A stretch of 47,969 nt of DNA from an uncultured Planctomycetaceae bacterium (GTDB taxonomy: Bacteria > Planctomycetota > Planctomycetia > Pirellulales > UBA1268), in assembly GCA_903951635.1 (NCBI GenBank), contig CAJBCV010000249.1, positions 1 to 47,969 on the forward strand. The letters run 5' to 3'. Below are positions 45,426 to 47,969 of the stretch, one piece after another. Position 1 is the stretch's first letter. Each line of letters opens with the position of its first letter. The translations under genes were made by a program, and so were the position numbers. The notes below the pieces were generated by a model, which was given only the letters and a program-made list of their open reading frames with translations, made no database searches and was not told where the DNA came from.

Positions 45426-47675
45426 TCACCGCCCGCCGCGGTCGAGGGCTTCGAGGAAGCGGTGGACGGCGGCGAGGTCGATCTCCTCCGGGGCCCGCTC
45501 GAGGAGCCACAGCGCGTCGGCCCGGGCCGCGTCCTTCCGACCGAGCCGGTTGGCGACGAGCATCCGCATCACGCGGTCGCGTCCCGACTCCGGATCGACG
45601 GCGAGGATCGCATCGAGATAGCGGTGCATCGCCGGCGCGTCGTCCTCGCGCGTGGCGATCGAGAGGAGATTGTTGATCATCCGCACGAGGATTGCCTTCG
45701 GGCCGACAGGCGCCAGAAGTTCGTCGGTCAGTTCGCGGCCTTGGAGGTCGCGGTAGAGCTTGGCAACGCCGTCGCGATCGAGGATCGCCGCGCCGTCGAA
45801 GACATCGATCCAGCGCGGCTCCCCGCCGGCCGAGACATGGCCAACGAGAAAATGCCCCGGCAGCCCCACGCCATCTACGGCGAGCCCAAGGCGCTCGGCA
45901 AGCTCCATGTACACAATCGCCAGCGTGATCGGGATCCCCTCGCGATCGTCGAGGACTTCGTTCACGTAGCTGTTGGAGCGGTTGTAGTAATCGCCGCGGC
46001 TGCCGTGGAACCCGAGTTCGGTGAACAGCACCCGGTTGAGCGCGGCGAGCTTCGCCGCATCGTCGGCCCCGGCCGGCACCGCCGCCGCCACCTCCGCCGC
46101 GAGCCGGTCGAGATCTTTCTCGGCCCCGTCGAGATCGAGATCGGGATTGTCGAGGGCGGCGACGAGGAGCGCCGCGCCAAACAGATCGATCGGCTCGGCG
46201 GCGGCGGATCGCTCGAGCGCGGAAACCGTCCGCTTCGCCTGCACCTGCGCCATCAGCTCGCGGACGCGCTTCGCCTCCCGGTCGAGGGCATCGGCCCGGG
46301 CCGCGAGCGCCGCGTCGCCGCTGCTCCCCTCGGTGACAAGCGTCGCGACGAGATCGGCGGGCGCCGCGCTGGTCGCGCCGAGATCATGGACGAGGCCGGC
46401 GACCCGGGCGAGCTGTTCCGCCGGCGGCCGCGCCGGCGGTAGCTCCGCTCCTGTGGAAAAGCCACGAAACTCTGCCTTCGTATCGCGAAACTTCGCCAGA
46501 CCGACCTTTCCTTCACCGAGCTCCTTGTCAGTCGACTCAAACACCTTCGCATCGTTGAGGAAACACACAAAACCGTCGGCGGTGCGGCGGACGCGGAGAT
46601 GGTTCCACGCGCCGGGGAGATAGTCGGGGCTGGCGGCCTCCTCGAGGATCTTCCAGGAGAGGACATCGGGCCCGTCGAAGCGTGTCAGCCGCAGCTTGCC
46701 GGCGGTGGGATAGAAGCCGTAGTGGCGATCCCCTCCGTCGGCAGCGAACACGAGCCCGGCGGCGCCCGCTTCGTCGTCGAGCTTCACCCACACGGCGATC
46801 TCATACGGGAGTGGAGGGGGCGCTGCGACAGCGAGGCACAGCGAGCGGCCGCCAAAGCCAGTGCCGGTGCCTTCGACGACGATCCGGCCAGCGCGCTGCC
46901 GCCAGCGGGCGCCGCCGACGGTCGTCCACTCCTTGGGATCGAGCGTGCCGATCGTCAGCCAGCGGTCGATGCCGATCGGGTTCGGCCGGTCGATGAGGGG
47001 CTGGAGCTGATCGACGCCGACGGCAAAGCCGAGGAATGGCGTCACGAGCGACTTCATCGTGAGGATGCCGTGCACCTTCCCCTCCCGGTCGAGGAGCGGC
47101 CCGCCACTGTTTCCCGGCTCGATCGGGATCGCCAACTGGATCATCGACCGGCCGTCGATCTCGCGCTTCCCTGACACCCTTCCAGCGACGACGCTTCGCT
47201 CGAGGCCGTGCGGATTGCCGACGGCCACCACCTCTTGGCCGTCGAGGAGCGTCTCGGGGGCCCCGAGCGGCAGCGGCGAAAGCCCCTGCTTGGCGATCCG
47301 CACGATCGCCAAGTCAGCGGCCCGGTCGGAGGCATGGATCGCGGTGACATCGTGCCGGCTACCGTCAGAAAGCTCCACGCTCACCGGCCTTGCCTCGCCG
47401 ATGACGTGATAATTGGTGGCGATCAGCCCATCGGCCGCGATCACAAACCCGGTGCCGAGCCCCTGATCGCCACCGCCGCGGCCAGAAAACCGGATCGTGA
47501 CGATCGAGTCGCGGACGCGCTTCGCGATCGCCTCGACCGAGTCCGGCGCCGGCTCGGCAGAGCCCGCGGCCGCAGCCTCAGGAGCGGGATTCGCCGCAAA
47601 AGCCCCTCGGGCAAAGAGCCCGCTCGGCGCGATCACCATTCCCACCGCCAGCCAGCGGCCGACGGATCGTTTCAT
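45426..47675 (-). CDS. Exported trypsin-like serine protease fused to a SirB1/transglutaminase-like domain
   Basis: 749 residues. The start is MKRSVGRWLAVGMV, with a signal peptide ending near AFAAN. Residues 55-255 are an HtrA-type protease: His in TNYHVIG (about 91), Asp in RAADLAIVRI (about 121) and Ser in GNSGGPLLD (about 189). No PDZ domain follows. Residues 290-430 form a lectin-like (LamG or DUF1080-type) beta sandwich (YEIAVWVKLDDEAGAAGLVF; GAWNHLRVRRTADGF). Residues 505-650 match the SirB1 family (GDYYNRSNSYVNEVLDDREG; TLAIVYMELAERLGL; GLPGHFLVGH). The tail is TPR-like helices. The combined chain suggests an envelope protease with a peptide-binding helper domain. Confidence 0.85.
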   Translation of the reverse strand: MKRSVGRWLAVGMVIAPSGLFARGAFAANPAPEAAAAGSAEPAPDSVEAIAKRVRDSIVTIRFSGRGGGDQGLGTGFVIAADGLIATNYHVIGEARPVSVELSDGSRHDVTAIHASDRAADLAIVRIAKQGLSPLPLGAPETLLDGQEVVAVGNPHGLERSVVAGRVSGKREIDGRSMIQLAIPIEPGNSGGPLLDREGKVHGILTMKSLVTPFLGFAVGVDQLQPLIDRPNPIGIDRWLTIGTLDPKEWTTVGGARWRQRAGRIVVEGTGTGFGGRSLCLAVAAPPPLPYEIAVWVKLDDEAGAAGLVFAADGGDRHYGFYPTAGKLRLTRFDGPDVLSWKILEEAASPDYLPGAWNHLRVRRTADGFVCFLNDAKVFESTDKELGEGKVGLAKFRDTKAEFRGFSTGAELPPARPPAEQLARVAGLVHDLGATSAAPADLVATLVTEGSSGDAALAARADALDREAKRVRELMAQVQAKRTVSALERSAAAEPIDLFGAALLVAALDNPDLDLDGAEKDLDRLAAEVAAAVPAGADDAAKLAALNRVLFTELGFHGSRGDYYNRSNSYVNEVLDDREGIPITLAIVYMELAERLGLAVDGVGLPGHFLVGHVSAGGEPRWIDVFDGAAILDRDGVAKLYRDLQGRELTDELLAPVGPKAILVRMINNLLSIATREDDAPAMHRYLDAILAVDPESGRDRVMRMLVANRLGRKDAARADALWLLERAPEEIDLAAVHRFLEALDRGGR

Positions 47676-47814
47676 GAATCGAGTCACGCTGGGGTCCCTT
47701 CTCTGCTGTCCGGGGGGAACGCATCCCCCTGCCTGGCCCGTGGCCGTCGCGCGACGGTATCGAAAGCATAAACTCGTGGCCCTCATGGCCCACGTTCACC
47801 CGGGAACGATTTCC

Positions 47815-47969
47815 ATGCGCCCTGCCTTCGTCTCCCTCCTCGGTCTCCTTGTCGCCGGCTGCAGTCGCCCGGTGCCCGCCCCACCGCGCGCCGACGTCGC
47901 GGCCGCTGTCACGACCACCGCGACGAGCGTTCCCCGGCCCACTGGCAACGCCCTGCCGCTGCCAATCCC
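47815..47969 (+). CDS. Lipoprotein (5' part)
   Basis: The visible 51 residues begin MRPAFVSLLGLLVAGCSRPV. A short basic start, a hydrophobic stretch and the lipobox VAGC show cleavage by signal peptidase II and lipid attachment to the Cys at residue 16. The rest is Ala/Pro/Thr-rich linker. The gene runs past the window end. It is divergent from the protease gene, with 139 bp between the starts. The function is not visible. Confidence 0.65.
   Translation, partial: MRPAFVSLLGLLVAGCSRPVPAPPRADVAAAVTTTATSVPRPTGNALPLPI

Overview
The window looks like a chromosomal segment of a high-GC planctomycete, most likely of the Pirellulales type. The evidence is family content: a DUF1549/DUF1553 gene followed by a DUF1501 gene and a PPC-type gene, a DUF1559 pseudopilin-like protein, three exported proteins ending in a VPEIDPA(S/T)-hydrophobic-RR sorting tail, Tat-type leaders, a GyrB-like stand-alone TOPRIM protein, and lipid A genes (lpxD, lpxI) showing an outer membrane. 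I saw no rRNA, tRNA, CRISPR array, transposase or prophage gene.

Layout. 1-5 kb: the end of an esterase, a sorting-tail beta-helix protein, and an AraC-type regulator divergent from an MFS transporter. 5-9 kb: a SAM methyltransferase, a sulfotransferase, a UbiA-type prenyltransferase and a small TPR protein. 9-17.7 kb: a tightly spaced leftward run of seven genes: dxr, rseP, a HAD hydrolase, a TIM-barrel isomerase-like protein, an exported HEAT-like protein, a PQQ-type beta-propeller and a MATE transporter. 17.9-20.6 kb: ftsH, divergent from dxr, and a small conserved membrane protein. 20.6-31 kb: another leftward series: a sigma-54 activator, an exported methyltransferase-like protein, lpxI, lpxD, a structured intergenic segment, a nucleoside-permease-like transporter, an SDR without its catalytic Tyr, an RpoD-like sigma factor, a DUF1559 protein and the TOPRIM protein. 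31-37 kb: the rightward DUF1549-DUF1501-PPC set and a conserved exported protein. 37-41 kb: an accessory stretch with repeat copies, a truncated nucleotidyltransferase, two sorting-tail proteins and a VapBC-like toxin-antitoxin pair. 41-42 kb: a MarR-type regulator with a palindromic operator candidate, then a YceI protein. 42-48 kb: gcvP under a tandem glycine riboswitch, a trypsin-like/SirB1-like fusion protein, and the start of a lipoprotein.

Most unusual signals. (1) An 81-bp repeat with perfect 25-bp inverted arms lies between 34.6 and 37.4 kb in two full copies and one half copy. One copy encodes the n-region of a signal peptide, and another supplies the last residues and stop codon of a conserved protein, so the repeat has been taken into two reading frames. 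(2) The tandem glycine riboswitch sits directly upstream of gcvP, with a hairpin between aptamer and start codon. (3) The TOPRIM protein lacks all GyrB ATPase and transducer parts. (4) A trypsin-like protease, a lectin-like segment and a SirB1-type domain share one exported chain. (5) An imperfect long inverted repeat lies in the gene-free segment upstream of lpxD, and a 24-bp perfect palindrome lies near the left end. Functions are read from motifs without database searches; start sites were chosen from signal peptides, upstream purine-rich sites and gene spacing.
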